Source: Thermohalobaculum sp039027855 (GTDB lineage Bacteria > Pseudomonadota > Alphaproteobacteria > Rhodobacterales > Rhodobacteraceae). Taken from it: a DNA stretch of 64,000 nt. The stretch covers positions 97,426-161,425 of the forward strand of contig JBCCJI010000009.1 in assembly GCA_039027855.1 (NCBI GenBank). The letters are read 5' to 3'. Position 1 is the first letter of the stretch. Each line of letters begins with the position of its first letter. The notes under the pieces were generated by a model that did no database searches, was not told the origin of the DNA, and saw only the letters and a program-made list of their open reading frames with translations. This document shows, in pieces, positions 1-8,735 of the stretch. The translations under genes were made by a program, and so were the position numbers.

Positions 1-1
1 T

Positions 2-367
2 GTTGATTACGAGCTTCTGGCCAGCCGGCCCGCGGAGGTCATGGATCTGCTCTACGAGTTCATCGGCGAGGAGCGTTTCGACCATGATTTCGAGAACGTG
101 GCCTATGATGCGCCCGACTTCGACGCGCAGCTTGGCCTCAGCGGGTTGCACCGGATCGACCGGCGCGTCGAGATGAAGCCGCGCCGGACCGTGCTGCCGC
201 CGGATCTGTTCCGGAAATACGCCAATCTGGCCTTCTGGCAGGCGATGCCCGACAGCCGCGCCTTTCGGATCATCGCGCAACAGCCCGACGACGCGCCCGC
301 GCCCGAAACCACGATGCCGGCGGGCGAGGAACCGATCGGCGGCGATGGCCCGGGTGGCGCAGCTTGA
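2..367 (+). CDS. Sulfotransferase-family protein, C-terminal part (5' end outside window)
   Basis: The frame is open from base 2 and ends with TGA at 365-367, so only the last 121 residues are present. The visible part has features of bacterial sulfotransferase C-termini: a stretch reading LLASRPAEVMDLLYEFIGEE, then FDHDFENV, a GLHRI segment and a LPPDLFRKYANLAFWQ tail. Such enzymes transfer the sulfuryl group of PAPS to an acceptor. The PAPS-binding 5' loop would lie upstream and cannot be checked. The acceptor is unknown. The last 30 residues are low-complexity Pro/Gly/Glu and probably disordered. A Crp-family gene follows after about 155 bp on the same strand. Confidence 0.6.
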   Translation, partial: VDYELLASRPAEVMDLLYEFIGEERFDHDFENVAYDAPDFDAQLGLSGLHRIDRRVEMKPRRTVLPPDLFRKYANLAFWQAMPDSRAFRIIAQQPDDAPAPETTMPAGEEPIGGDGPGGAA

Positions 368-522
368 GCGAGCGAGGCCGCGGCCCTCGTCACCAGGGGC
401 TAGAGACCCGACGATCATCCGCGCCTGCCTCGATCTTCGCCGTTGCGACCGGGCGGTCGCTGCGTCACCCTCGCGCTGCCGCCACGATGGGCGGTGCTGA
501 CGATGGCCGGAGTGGCCGAACC

Positions 523-1194
523 ATGGAACGCAGTCATTTCCTGAGCGGCCTGCCCCCCGCTGCCCGCAAGCGTCTGCTTGCCCGTGGGCGTCGCGCCGTC
601 TTCACCGACGGGACGGTCATCTTCCACCAGGACGATCCCGGCGACAGCATGCTGGTGATCGAGACCGGGCGGGTCGAGATCAGCTCGATCGGCTCGAACG
701 GCCGGCGCATCCTGCTCGGCCATCTGGGGTCGGGCGATCTGGTGGGCGAGCTCTCGCTGTTCGGCGAGGCGACGCGGTCGGGTGATGTCACCGCCGCCGG
801 GCCGGTAACGGGCATGGTGCTGACCTTCTCCGATGTGAAGGCCACGCTGACCGAGCATCCCGAAGCGATGTTCTCGGTCTTGCTCGATCTGTCGCGCAAG
901 CTCCGCTCGGCCAATGCGCTGGCCGAGAACCGTGCGCTGGATGATGGCGCCGCGCGCCTGGCGCGCTGCCTGCTCGAGCTCACCAAGCGCTGGGGCAGGG
1001 TGCAGAACGGCGGCGTTGAGCTGAGCGAGAAGTTCCCGCAGGCGACGCTCGGCCAGATGGCGTCGCTCTCGCGCGAGAACGTCAACCGGCGCCTGCGCGC
1101 CTGGCAGCGCGAGGGCTGGATCCAGAACAACGGCGGCAAGCTGTTTCTCTGCAACACCCAGATCCTAGAGCAAATCGCCGAATGCGGCGACTGA
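523..1194 (+). CDS. Crp/Fnr-family transcriptional regulator
   Basis: A 223-residue protein with an N-terminal cyclic-nucleotide-binding-like beta-barrel (about residues 20-125, including GRVEISSIGSNGRRILLGHL and GDLVGELSLFGE) and a C-terminal Crp-type winged helix (about 150-215, ATLGQMASLSRENVNRRLRAW). The start at 523 is preferred because GGAG lies about 12 nt upstream and the barrel begins directly; the frame is open further upstream but codes for Arg-rich sequence without family features. There is no N-terminal cysteine cluster, so it is not an oxygen-sensing FNR. The effector is unknown. A 14-bp-stem hairpin follows the stop codon and probably ends the transcript. Confidence 0.88.
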   Translation: MERSHFLSGLPPAARKRLLARGRRAVFTDGTVIFHQDDPGDSMLVIETGRVEISSIGSNGRRILLGHLGSGDLVGELSLFGEATRSGDVTAAGPVTGMVLTFSDVKATLTEHPEAMFSVLLDLSRKLRSANALAENRALDDGAARLARCLLELTKRWGRVQNGGVELSEKFPQATLGQMASLSRENVNRRLRAWQREGWIQNNGGKLFLCNTQILEQIAECGD

Positions 1195-1216
1195 CGACTG
1201 ACGACTGACGACTGGG
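1189..1216 (+). repeat. Short 7-bp tandem repeat (GACTGAC, about 3.7 copies)
   Basis: Units at 1189-1195, 1196-1202 and 1203-1209, then a partial unit to 1216. The array overlaps the stop codon of the Crp-family gene, so unit gain or loss would leave the last codons of the protein nearly unchanged. Each unit also supplies a TGA in a shifting frame. It is probably a replication-slippage product. Confidence 0.7.
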
Positions 1217-1233
1217 CTACCGGGCGTGTAAGG

Positions 1234-1269
1234 CGCCGGCGACGGTGGTGACGCGCACCGTCGCCGGCG
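1234..1269. terminator. Strong 14-bp hairpin, candidate terminator
   Basis: Perfect inverted repeat: CGCCGGCGACGGTG at 1234-1247 pairs with CACCGTCGCCGGCG at 1256-1269 around an 8-nt loop. No T-run follows, so it may be a terminator that works by stem strength, a Rho-associated structure or an RNA-stabilising 3' hairpin for the Crp-family transcript. Confidence 0.6.
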
Positions 1270-1306
1270 ATCAAGCGGTGCCCGCGCCAGACGCAAAGGC
1301 GCGGCA

Positions 1307-1336
1307 CCGCGGGGTCAGGAGGGGCCTACCCCGCGG
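1307..1336. terminator. Second hairpin between convergent genes
   Basis: CCGCGGGGT at 1307-1315 pairs perfectly with ACCCCGCGG at 1328-1336 around a 12-nt loop. It lies between the Crp-family gene (+) and the small membrane peptide (-), as expected for a bidirectional terminator. No T-tract is seen on either side. Confidence 0.45.
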
Positions 1337-1383
1337 CCCCCGACCCCCCAAGCCCCCGCTGAATGGCGGGGGGATGGCGTGGT

Positions 1384-1506
1384 TCAGATCACCAGCAGAA
1401 CGCAGAAGATCACGCCGATGGCGGCGATATCGCCGCCGAAGAAGCGGCTGGGGCGAAGGCGTTTGCCGAGGTGCTGGTTGTAGGGTTCGAAGTCCGGGCG
1501 GCGCAT
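1384..1506 (-). CDS. Small membrane protein (40 aa), function unknown
   Basis: An ATG at 1506 opens a 40-codon frame ending TGA at 1386-1384. A GGAG sits 7 nt upstream of the ATG (in GGAGATCAGCC), a good ribosome binding site. The product has a polar basic N-terminus (MRRPDFEPYNQHLGKRLRPS) and then a single hydrophobic helix, about residues 25-40, ending at the C-terminus. This predicts a single-pass inner-membrane micropeptide with its N-terminus in the cytoplasm. It shares the minus strand with the RND pump but lies downstream of it by about 180 bp, so cotranscription is possible. No family is recognised. The bases between 1507 and 1688 hold nothing else I can support. Confidence 0.5.
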   Translation of the reverse strand: MRRPDFEPYNQHLGKRLRPSRFFGGDIAAIGVIFCVLLVI

Positions 1507-1688
1507 GGCTGATCTCCAAAACGGTGTCTCTGTCTGGAGATGAAGCTAGGCGTCGCGGCGCCTCGCCCCTGTGCCACCTGACACAGCGCGGGACGCTTTT
1601 GCGGCGAGAATTGGGCGGCAGCCCTCACGCCTAATGCCAGCATGCCGGGACCCACGGGCCGCATGTGGGCCGTCCGCCCGGCCGGCTC

Positions 1689-4600
1689 CTACTCGGCCGC
1701 GACCCCGTGCCGGGCGGCGCTCAGTTCGCGGTCGAGTGTGTCACCTGCGCTCGCCCGGGGGCGCGATAGCGGTGCGATCAGCACATAGATCGCGGGCGTC
1801 AGCAGCAGCGTCACCGCCGCTCCGAGCCCAAGACCGCCGAAGACGACCCACCCGATCGCTGCCCGCGCCTCGGACCCGGGGCCCAAGCCCAGGATCAGCG
1901 GCAGACCGGCCAGCACGGTGGAGATCAGCGTCATCGCGATGGGGCGCAGCCGCGCCGTCGCAGCGCCCGCGGCCGCGTCCCAGACCGCCGCGCCGCGATC
2001 GCGCAGCTGATCGGCAAACTCGACCAAGAGGATGCCGTTCTTGGCCATGATGCCGATCAGCATCAGCACGCCGATCTGACTGAAGATATTGACCGTCGTG
2101 TCGGTCATCCACAGCGCCGCGATGGCGGCAGCGACGCCAAAGGGCACGGTCACCATCACCACCAGCGCGCTCGTCAGGCTTTCGAACTGCGCGACGAGCA
2201 CGAGGAAGACGACCACGACCGCGATCAGGTAGGTGATCGCTAGCGCATCCGACGTCTCCTCCAGCGTCGCCGCCTCGTCGAGGAAGATCAGCCCGATCCC
2301 CTCGGGCAACTGCTCGGCGGCGAGGCCGCGCACGGCCGTGACCGCCGCCGAGAGGGTGATCTCCGGCGCGACGCTGGCGTCGATCTCGATGGCGCGGCGC
2401 TGGCCGTGGCGGTCAAGCTCGGCCGCGACCCCTTGCTCGGTGAAGGTCACGAGATGGATGAGCGGCACCAAGGCCCCACTGTCGGCGCGCACTTTGAGGT
2501 TCAACAGATCCATCGGCTCGCGCACGGCACCGGCGCTCGATTGCAGGATCACGGGCACCGCGCGGTCGGCGACGGTGATCTCGGCCACCTCGTCCTCGTC
2601 GATTAGGGCGCGCAGTGTCGTCGATAGCGCCTCCATGGGCACGCCCAGATCGGCGGCGCGCGCGCGGTCAATCTCGATCGAGAGCTGCGGCTGCGTCGCC
2701 TGGTACTGCACGCGGATGCCGGACAGGCCCTCGACCTCCTCCAGCGCGATGGCGAAGGCATCCACCGCTTCGGCGATCTCGGGGTAATGCGCGCCGGTCA
2801 GCGCAATCGAGAGCCCACCGGCCGAACTGCCCGATGCGCCGATACTGTTGCCGCGTCTCAGCCGGGCGTTCGCGCCTGCGATCTCGCGCAGACGCGGGCG
2901 GAGATCGGCCTCGATCTCGGCTTGGCTCACCGTCCGTTCGGCCCAGGGGGCGAGGCGCATGGCGATCTGTCCGCGGTTGAGATCCCAGATCCCGGTGATC
3001 GAGGAGACCCCCTCGCCGACACCCGTGGCCGCCCAGGGTGCAAGCATGTCCTCGACCTGCTCCACCTGCCTGTCGGTGTAGTCGAGCCCGGTGCCGTCCG
3101 GGCCCTGCAGGCGCACGGTCACCTGCCCACGATCCTCGGCCGGTACCAGTTCCTCGCCCAGCGTCGGGTAAAGCAGCGCCGCACCGCCGGCGAGCAGCGC
3201 GAAAAGCGCGATGGCCACCAGCGGCGCCTTCATCACCGGCCAAAGCGCCAGGCGGTAGAGCCCAGCCAGCCAGCCACCGAGCGGGCCGGTCAACCCGCGG
3301 GTCGAGCCGAGCGAGGGCAGGCCCGCCGCGATCATCGGGCAGAGCGACAGCGCCACGAAGGACGAGATCGCCACCGTGACCGCCAACACAATGCCGAACT
3401 CGGAAAACAGGCGCCCGGCGCTGCCCGGCAGGAAGCTGATCGGGATGAACACGGCGATCAGCGTCAGCGTCGTGGCGATCACGGCGAAGAACACCTCGCG
3501 CGTGCCGATCACCGCGGCGGCTCGCGGGCCCATCCCCTCGGCGCGCCGGCGCTGGATGTTCTCGGTCACCACGATGGCATCGTCGACCACCAGCCCGGTC
3601 GCCAGGACCAGCGCGAGCAGCGTCACCAGATTGATCGAGAAGCCCATGAGCCAGAGCCCGGCGAGCGCACCCGTGAGCGCCACCGGGATCGTGACGGCGG
3701 GGACCAGTGTCGCGCCGAGACGGCCCATGAAGACCAGGATCACCGCGATGACGATCACCAGGGCCACGCCCAGCGTCTTGATGACCTCCCCGATGGCGCC
3801 TTCGATGAACACGGCGTCGTCGCTCATCGTGGTGAAGGTCAAGTCGGGAAAGCGCTGCGACAGCCGCTCCAGCGCGGCCTCGACCTCGGCGCTGATGGCG
3901 ACGGTGTTCGACTGCGCCTGCCTGACGATCCCCATGGTCAGGATCGACCGGCCATCGAGGCGGCTGATACTGCCGGGCGTGGCGAGGCTGTAGTAGACAT
4001 CGGCCACGTCGCCGAGGCGCACATCGTAGTGCTCGGCCGGGCTCAGCAGCAGGTTCTCGATGCGCTGCGGCTCGGCCACGGTCGCATCGGCGCGCACCAG
4101 CACCTCCTGCTCGCCGGCGGCAAAGCTGCCCACGGGCACGTCGAATTGCGCGGCCTCAAGCAGATCGACGACATCGCCGATCGAGATGCCGAGGGCGGCC
4201 ATGCGCTCAGGACGGACAGCGACGCGGATCACCCGTTCGCGCTCGCCGTAAAGGCTGACCTCCGACACGCCGTCCACGGCAGTCAGGTCGGGGATCACTT
4301 CATCCTCGACCCGGCGGGTAAGAGCATCGAGCGCCAGCGTCGGTGAGGAGACCGCGATGTCGATGATCGCTCGGGCATCGCGTTCGGATTTGACCACGTA
4401 GAGGTCATCGACCCCGTCGGGCAGGCGTGGGGTGATCCGGCTGACCGCCTCGCGCACGTCGCTCGCGGCCTCGGCCAGATCGCGCGAGGGGCTGAATTCG
4501 ACGCGCATGCGGAAATTGCCCTCTTCGGAGGACGAGCGGAGCGACTGCACGCCGCTGACGCGGGCCACCGCGCCCTCGACCATCGCGGTCACTTCGGCGT

Positions 4601-4826
4601 CGATGGTGGTGGGCGAGGCACCGGGATAGACCGCGCGCACCGAGACGATGGGCCGGTCGATATCGGGCAGTTCGCGGACCTCGACGCCCAGGACTGCCGC
4701 GATACCAGCGATCACGATCATCAGGTTCATGACCAGCGCCAGCCAGGGCCGGCGGACCGACAGACCGGGAAGGCCGCCGGAGCCGATGCCGGAACTGAAA
4801 CCGCCAACATTACCGCCGGGCATCAT
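1689..4826 (-). CDS. RND-family efflux pump inner-membrane transporter (HAE1-like)
   Basis: A 1045-residue AcrB/MexB-type resistance-nodulation-division permease that would export drugs or other hydrophobic compounds with the proton gradient. TM1 is near residues 20-42, followed by the typical first periplasmic loop (RPIVSVRAVYPGASPTTID). The TM4 proton-relay pair is present in ATGLVVDDAIVVTENIQRR, and the TM5-6 region reads ATTLTLIAVFIPISFLPG. A second 6-TM half ends with GIMAKNGILLVEFA and a polar tail. The start at 4826 overlaps the stop of the adaptor gene (ATGA), so the two are translationally coupled; upstream extension of the frame is shadow of the adaptor. No outer-membrane TolC-like gene lies beside it. 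The substrate is unknown. Confidence 0.92.
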   Translation of the reverse strand: MMPGGNVGGFSSGIGSGGLPGLSVRRPWLALVMNLMIVIAGIAAVLGVEVRELPDIDRPIVSVRAVYPGASPTTIDAEVTAMVEGAVARVSGVQSLRSSSEEGNFRMRVEFSPSRDLAEAASDVREAVSRITPRLPDGVDDLYVVKSERDARAIIDIAVSSPTLALDALTRRVEDEVIPDLTAVDGVSEVSLYGERERVIRVAVRPERMAALGISIGDVVDLLEAAQFDVPVGSFAAGEQEVLVRADATVAEPQRIENLLLSPAEHYDVRLGDVADVYYSLATPGSISRLDGRSILTMGIVRQAQSNTVAISAEVEAALERLSQRFPDLTFTTMSDDAVFIEGAIGEVIKTLGVALVIVIAVILVFMGRLGATLVPAVTIPVALTGALAGLWLMGFSINLVTLLALVLATGLVVDDAIVVTENIQRRRAEGMGPRAAAVIGTREVFFAVIATTLTLIAVFIPISFLPGSAGRLFSEFGIVLAVTVAISSFVALSLCPMIAAGLPSLGSTRGLTGPLGGWLAGLYRLALWPVMKAPLVAIALFALLAGGAALLYPTLGEELVPAEDRGQVTVRLQGPDGTGLDYTDRQVEQVEDMLAPWAATGVGEGVSSITGIWDLNRGQIAMRLAPWAERTVSQAEIEADLRPRLREIAGANARLRRGNSIGASGSSAGGLSIALTGAHYPEIAEAVDAFAIALEEVEGLSGIRVQYQATQPQLSIEIDRARAADLGVPMEALSTTLRALIDEDEVAEITVADRAVPVILQSSAGAVREPMDLLNLKVRADSGALVPLIHLVTFTEQGVAAELDRHGQRRAIEIDASVAPEITLSAAVTAVRGLAAEQLPEGIGLIFLDEAATLEETSDALAITYLIAVVVVFLVLVAQFESLTSALVVMVTVPFGVAAAIAALWMTDTTVNIFSQIGVLMLIGIMAKNGILLVEFADQLRDRGAAVWDAAAGAATARLRPIAMTLISTVLAGLPLILGLGPGSEARAAIGWVVFGGLGLGAAVTLLLTPAIYVLIAPLSRPRASAGDTLDRELSAARHGVAAE

Positions 4827-5950
4827 GAATCTCGGCCCACGGCTTTGGTGTCCTTCGAGATGGCGATATCGGCGATCACCCGGCGCCCGGGGCGGAGGCG
4901 CTGCGTCCCCTCGATCACCACGCGCTCGCCCACCGTGAGCGGCCCATCGACCAGCACCATGCCGTCGCGCCGGGCCACCATGCGCACGCCGATCCGCTCG
5001 ACTTGGTCGCCGTTCAACCGCCAAAGATGCACGCTCCCGCGCGAGAACTGCAGCGCCAGTTCGGGCACGGCAGGGTAGTTGGCGCCTGGCAGATCGAGCC
5101 TCACGGAGAAGGAGACACCGGGGCGCAGGATATCGTCGCGGTTCGGCAGTTCGACGCGGACCCGCGCAGCGCGGCTGGAGGCATCGACCCGGCTGTCGAG
5201 TGCGACGATGCGGCCCTCGAAGATCCGCCCCGGCACCGAGGGCGTCGTGGCCGTCACCGCAAGGCCGGGGGCGAGGCGCGAGAGCGCGGTCTCGGGCACG
5301 TCGAACTCCACCAGCAGGCTGGAGCGGTCATCGAAGCTTGCGATCGTGTCGCCCTCGCCGACCCAGGCGCCGGTCTCGACCTCGCTCAGTCCGGCTACCC
5401 CGTCAAAGGGCGCGCGCAGGATACGCTTCGACAGCACCTCGACGGCACGCTCACGCTCAAGCCGCGCGATCTCGGTGGCGGTGAGCGCCTCGTCGAGCCG
5501 CGCGGCCGCGGCGGTGCCGCTCTGGCTCAGCTGACGTTGGCGCGCGAGGTTCCGCTCGGCTTCGGCGAGGCGGGTCTCGGCCAGCGACAGGGAGAGGCGC
5601 GCGGCCTCGTCCTCCAATCCGATCACGACCTTGCCCGCGATAATCGGGCTGCCGGTCGGCAGCGCCATGGCCGTGATCTCGCCGTCACCGGGCGCGCGCA
5701 GCATGACCGAACGGCGTGCGCGCCCCGTACCGACAATGGCGAGGCTGAGAGCATCCTCCCGTTCCTCGACCACCGCCGTGATCACGGGTATCGCGCGCGA
5801 TACCGCCGGTCCGCGCGTTGGCCGCTCTGCGGCGGCCATCTCGGCGTCGGCGAAAAGCGGTAGATGCGCCCGCTGATGCCATCCGACCGCGAGCGCCCCG
5901 GCGATCAGGCACAGGACAAGGCATTGCTGCCAGATCGACATGGGGCGCAT
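4823..5950 (-). CDS. RND efflux periplasmic adaptor (membrane fusion protein, HlyD-like)
   Basis: A 375-residue protein with an N-terminal hydrophobic helix (WQQCLVLCLIAGALAVGW, about residues 7-24), a barrel-sandwich lipoyl-like segment (ITAMALPTGSPIIAGKVV), a short alpha hairpin (about residues 110-160) and beta-barrel domains ending in GERVVIEGTQRLRPGRRV. It bridges the RND pump to an outer-membrane channel. Start may be 5950 or the second Met at 5941. Its stop overlaps the pump start by 4 bp. The 200 bp upstream, before the thioesterase gene, holds GC-rich sequence with a short direct repeat (TCGCGCCCC near 6115 and 6129) and probably the promoter. Confidence 0.9.
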   Translation of the reverse strand: MRPMSIWQQCLVLCLIAGALAVGWHQRAHLPLFADAEMAAAERPTRGPAVSRAIPVITAVVEEREDALSLAIVGTGRARRSVMLRAPGDGEITAMALPTGSPIIAGKVVIGLEDEAARLSLSLAETRLAEAERNLARQRQLSQSGTAAAARLDEALTATEIARLERERAVEVLSKRILRAPFDGVAGLSEVETGAWVGEGDTIASFDDRSSLLVEFDVPETALSRLAPGLAVTATTPSVPGRIFEGRIVALDSRVDASSRAARVRVELPNRDDILRPGVSFSVRLDLPGANYPAVPELALQFSRGSVHLWRLNGDQVERIGVRMVARRDGMVLVDGPLTVGERVVIEGTQRLRPGRRVIADIAISKDTKAVGRDS

Positions 5951-6154
5951 GGGTGGCCTCGGCGCGGCTGGGCGTTGACGCTAATCTAGACCGCTACCCT
6001 ACGCGCGCACAGCGCGAAGCCGTCGCGCCGTTATCACCCGATGGTCAAGGCGCTGAGGCCAGCGTCCGGCAAGCGCCGGCGCGGCACGGCCGGGTGTCGC
6101 GGGCCACAGCGCATCGCGCCCCAGCTTATCGCGCCCCGGCGCGGGCAGCGCACC

Positions 6155-6625
6155 TCATGCTGGCATCTTCCAGGTCGCGGTCGCATGGGCCGACAGCGTG
6201 CCAGCAGCATCGAAGGCGCGGCTTTCCATGAAGGCCATGCTCCGCCCGCGGCGGAGGAACGACCCCTCGACCGTTACCGTGCCGCTGCCGACGGGGCGGA
6301 GGTATTGGATCTTCATCTCGATGGTGGCGCCGGGGCCCGCGACCTTGTTGACCAGATGGCCCATCGAGATGTCCATCACCGTCGCCAGCACCCCGCCATG
6401 CACCACGCCCTGCGGGTTGAAGCTCATCTCCGAGGCGTCGAAGGTGATGCGGCATACCTGCTTCTCGGCATCCGCCGCGCCCTCGGGCAGATAGGCGTAG
6501 GTCAGCCCCCAGAGGCGGGCGAGGAAGAACTGCTCGAACCGCTGCTCATGGGTGGCAAGCGCCTCCTCGAAACGGGCGCGCGCCGCATTCTCGTCGACGC
6601 GGCGCGGCGGGGTTCCGTCGGCCAT
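6155..6625 (-). CDS. PaaI/hotdog-fold acyl-CoA thioesterase
   Basis: A 156-residue single hotdog-domain protein. The PaaI-type signature is visible as NPQGVVHGGVLATVMDISMG (about residues 75-94), where the HGG loop and the following helix Asp form the usual active site. It would hydrolyse an acyl- or aryl-CoA thioester in the cytoplasm. The start at 6625 gives a complete domain and leaves a 10-bp gap after the crotonase gene, so the two are probably cotranscribed. Together with the CoA-transferase gene upstream they form an acyl-CoA activation, conversion and release set. The acyl group is not deducible. Confidence 0.82.
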   Translation of the reverse strand: MADGTPPRRVDENAARARFEEALATHEQRFEQFFLARLWGLTYAYLPEGAADAEKQVCRITFDASEMSFNPQGVVHGGVLATVMDISMGHLVNKVAGPGATIEMKIQYLRPVGSGTVTVEGSFLRRGRSMAFMESRAFDAAGTLSAHATATWKMPA

Positions 6626-6635
6626 GGATGCGGCC

Positions 6636-7466
6636 TCAGGCGCCGATGAAGTTGGGCTTGCGCTTCTCCATGAAGGCGCGGCGACCTTCGATATAGTCCT
6701 GGCTGTCGAAGCACTCTTCGACCCGGCGGGCGCAGCCATCCAGATCGGCCTCGGCCCGGTCCTTCACCGCCTCGTTGATCACGTATTTGCAGCTGTTGAC
6801 CGTCAGCGGTGCGTTGGCGGCGATGGTCTCGGCCAGCGCGGCAGCGGTCGCCGCCACGTCCTCGGCCGGGACGACGCGGTTGACGAGCCCCATGATCCGC
6901 GCCTCCTCGGCATCGAAGCGGCGGGCGGTGAAGAAGATCTCCTTGGCGAAGGCGGGCCCGACCACCTCGACCAGCCGGCGGATGCCGCCATAGCCATAGC
7001 CGAGGCCCAGCTTGGCCGCCGGCACCGCGAACTGGCTGTTGTCGCCGCAAATTCGGATGTCGCAGCAGATCGCCAGCGCCATGCCGCCGCCCACGCAAAA
7101 CCCGTCGATCTGCGCGATCACCGGCTTCGGAAAGGCCGAGACCTTGTCATACACCCGGCGCACGGCCGCGTTGTAATGGGCGATGCCGTCCTTGGTGGAG
7201 CGCTCGCTCTCGAACTTCGAGATATCGGCGCCCGAGACGAAGGCCTTGCCGCCCGCGCCCGAGACGATCAGTACCCGCACCGAGGGATCATCGGCATAGG
7301 CGTCGAGCAGGCCTTCCACCGCCTCCCACATCTCGAGGTTTACGGCATTCCGTTTCTCGGGCTGGTTGAAGATGATCCGCGCGACCACGCCCTCGCGCTC
7401 GGTCAGGATCTTGTCGGTGGCGGGGATCGGCGTCTCGGGCAGGGTTGTGGCGGCTGCGGTGCTCAT
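6636..7466 (-). CDS. Crotonase-superfamily protein (enoyl-CoA hydratase/isomerase-like), atypical active site
   Basis: A 276-residue crotonase. The CoA-binding and oxyanion-hole segments are clear: GKAFVSGADISKF (about residue 72) and IDGFCVGGGMALAICCDIRI (about 120-139). In canonical hydratases the two catalytic glutamates lie in GGGCELA and in QPE; here the aligned positions read GGGMALA and VPAAKLGLG, so both Glu are Ala. It is therefore probably not a normal enoyl-CoA hydratase and could be a decarboxylase, isomerase or hydrolase of the same fold. Upstream is the CoA-transferase gene (40-bp gap) and downstream the thioesterase. Confidence 0.85.
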   Translation of the reverse strand: MSTAAATTLPETPIPATDKILTEREGVVARIIFNQPEKRNAVNLEMWEAVEGLLDAYADDPSVRVLIVSGAGGKAFVSGADISKFESERSTKDGIAHYNAAVRRVYDKVSAFPKPVIAQIDGFCVGGGMALAICCDIRICGDNSQFAVPAAKLGLGYGYGGIRRLVEVVGPAFAKEIFFTARRFDAEEARIMGLVNRVVPAEDVAATAAALAETIAANAPLTVNSCKYVINEAVKDRAEADLDGCARRVEECFDSQDYIEGRRAFMEKRKPNFIGA

Positions 7467-7505
7467 CGGGTGTCCCTCGTAACTCGGTCGGTCGTGGCAG
7501 TTGTG

Positions 7506-8735
7506 TCAGATGGTGCCGGCGTCGCGAAATGCCGCGATCTCTTCGGCGCTATAGCCGAGATCGCCGAGAATGGCGTCGTTCTGCGCGCCGGTCTCGGGCG
7601 GCGGAGCGGCGACCCGGCTCGGCGTTCGGCTCATCACGATGGGCTGGCTAATCACGCGGATGTCGCCACGTTCATGGCTGGTCATGGGCTGTGCCATGCC
7701 AAGATGCGCCACCTGCGGGTTCTCGAAGGCCTGGCCGATATCGTTGATCTCACCGGCCGGCACGCCTGCCTCATTGAAGCGGTCGATCCAGGTGGCGGTC
7801 GTCTCGGTCACGGTGATCGCCTCGATCTCGGCATTCAGGGCGTCGCGATGTTTGCTGCGGTCGGTGACGAAGAAATAATCGGGATTGTCGATCCAGTCCT
7901 CGCGCCCCACCGCGCGGGCGAAGCGCTGCCAGATCTGCTCACCGGCCACCGCGATGTTCATATAGCCGTCGGCGGTCGGAAAGACGCCGGTGGGGATGGT
8001 CGTCGGGTGGTTGTTCCCAGCCTGCTGCGGCACGTCTCCGTCGATCAGGTACCGCGCACCCTGGAAATCGAGCATGAAGATCTGGGCCTGCAACAGTGAC
8101 GTTTGCACCCACTGCCCACGCCCGGATTTCTGACGCTCCAGAAGCGCGATCATCACGCCCTGCGCGGCGAACATGCCGGCGCAGAGATCGGCGATGGGGA
8201 TGCCGACGCGCATGGGCCCTTGGCCAGGCTCTCCGGTGATCGACATCAGCCCGCCCATGCCCTGCGCGATCTGGTCGAACCCGGGGCGCGCCTTGTAGGG
8301 CCCGTCCTGCCCAAAGCCCGAGATCGAGGCATAGACCAGCCCGGGATTGGTCTGGCTGAGCGTCTCGTAGTCGATGCCAAGGCGCTTCTTCACATCGGGG
8401 CGGAAGTTCTCGACGATCACATCGGCGCGGTCGGCCAGTTTGCGGAAGATCTCGCGCCCGGCCTCTGTCTTCAGATCCAGCGTCATCGACTGTTTGTTGC
8501 GATGCAGGTTCTGATAATCCGGCCCGTGCTTCGGCCCGCCGAGCTGCGCACCATCGGCCTTCTCGGGCATCTCGATTTTGATGACGTTGGCGCCCCAGTC
8601 TGCCAGCTGACGCACGCAGGTCGGGCCCGAGCGGACGCGCGTCAGATCCAGCACCAGCAGATCCGTCAGCGCCTCGGATGCCGGCTCTGTTCGGCTGGAG
8701 AGGCCATGGCGGCCAAGGTGGCGTGCGTCATCCAT
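7506..8735 (-). CDS. Class III (CaiB/BaiF family) CoA-transferase
   Basis: A 409-residue family III CoA-transferase moving CoA between an acyl-CoA donor and a carboxylic acid. Visible landmarks are the N-terminal GPTCVRQLADWGANVIKIE (about residues 35-53), the central VIVENFRPDVKKRLGIDYE and the PGFDQIAQGMGG loop, whose Asp matches the residue that forms the enzyme-aspartyl anhydride in formyl-CoA transferase. The start at 8735 is used; upstream in-frame sequence would run into the divergent gntR gene. It heads a minus-strand operon with the crotonase and thioesterase and is divergent from a GntR-family regulator and TTT system 1. The cluster may take up and activate a carboxylic acid, which is inference. 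Confidence 0.88.
   Translation of the reverse strand: MDDARHLGRHGLSSRTEPASEALTDLLVLDLTRVRSGPTCVRQLADWGANVIKIEMPEKADGAQLGGPKHGPDYQNLHRNKQSMTLDLKTEAGREIFRKLADRADVIVENFRPDVKKRLGIDYETLSQTNPGLVYASISGFGQDGPYKARPGFDQIAQGMGGLMSITGEPGQGPMRVGIPIADLCAGMFAAQGVMIALLERQKSGRGQWVQTSLLQAQIFMLDFQGARYLIDGDVPQQAGNNHPTTIPTGVFPTADGYMNIAVAGEQIWQRFARAVGREDWIDNPDYFFVTDRSKHRDALNAEIEAITVTETTATWIDRFNEAGVPAGEINDIGQAFENPQVAHLGMAQPMTSHERGDIRVISQPIVMSRTPSRVAAPPPETGAQNDAILGDLGYSAEEIAAFRDAGTI

Noticed and set aside
523..1194. Oxygen-sensing FNR
   Set aside because: The N-terminal cysteine cluster needed for the [4Fe-4S] sensor is absent; only cysteines in the C-terminal half are present.
2787..4346. Plus-strand open frame opposite the RND pump
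   Set aside because: No domain; Arg/His/Gln-rich shadow of the pump gene.
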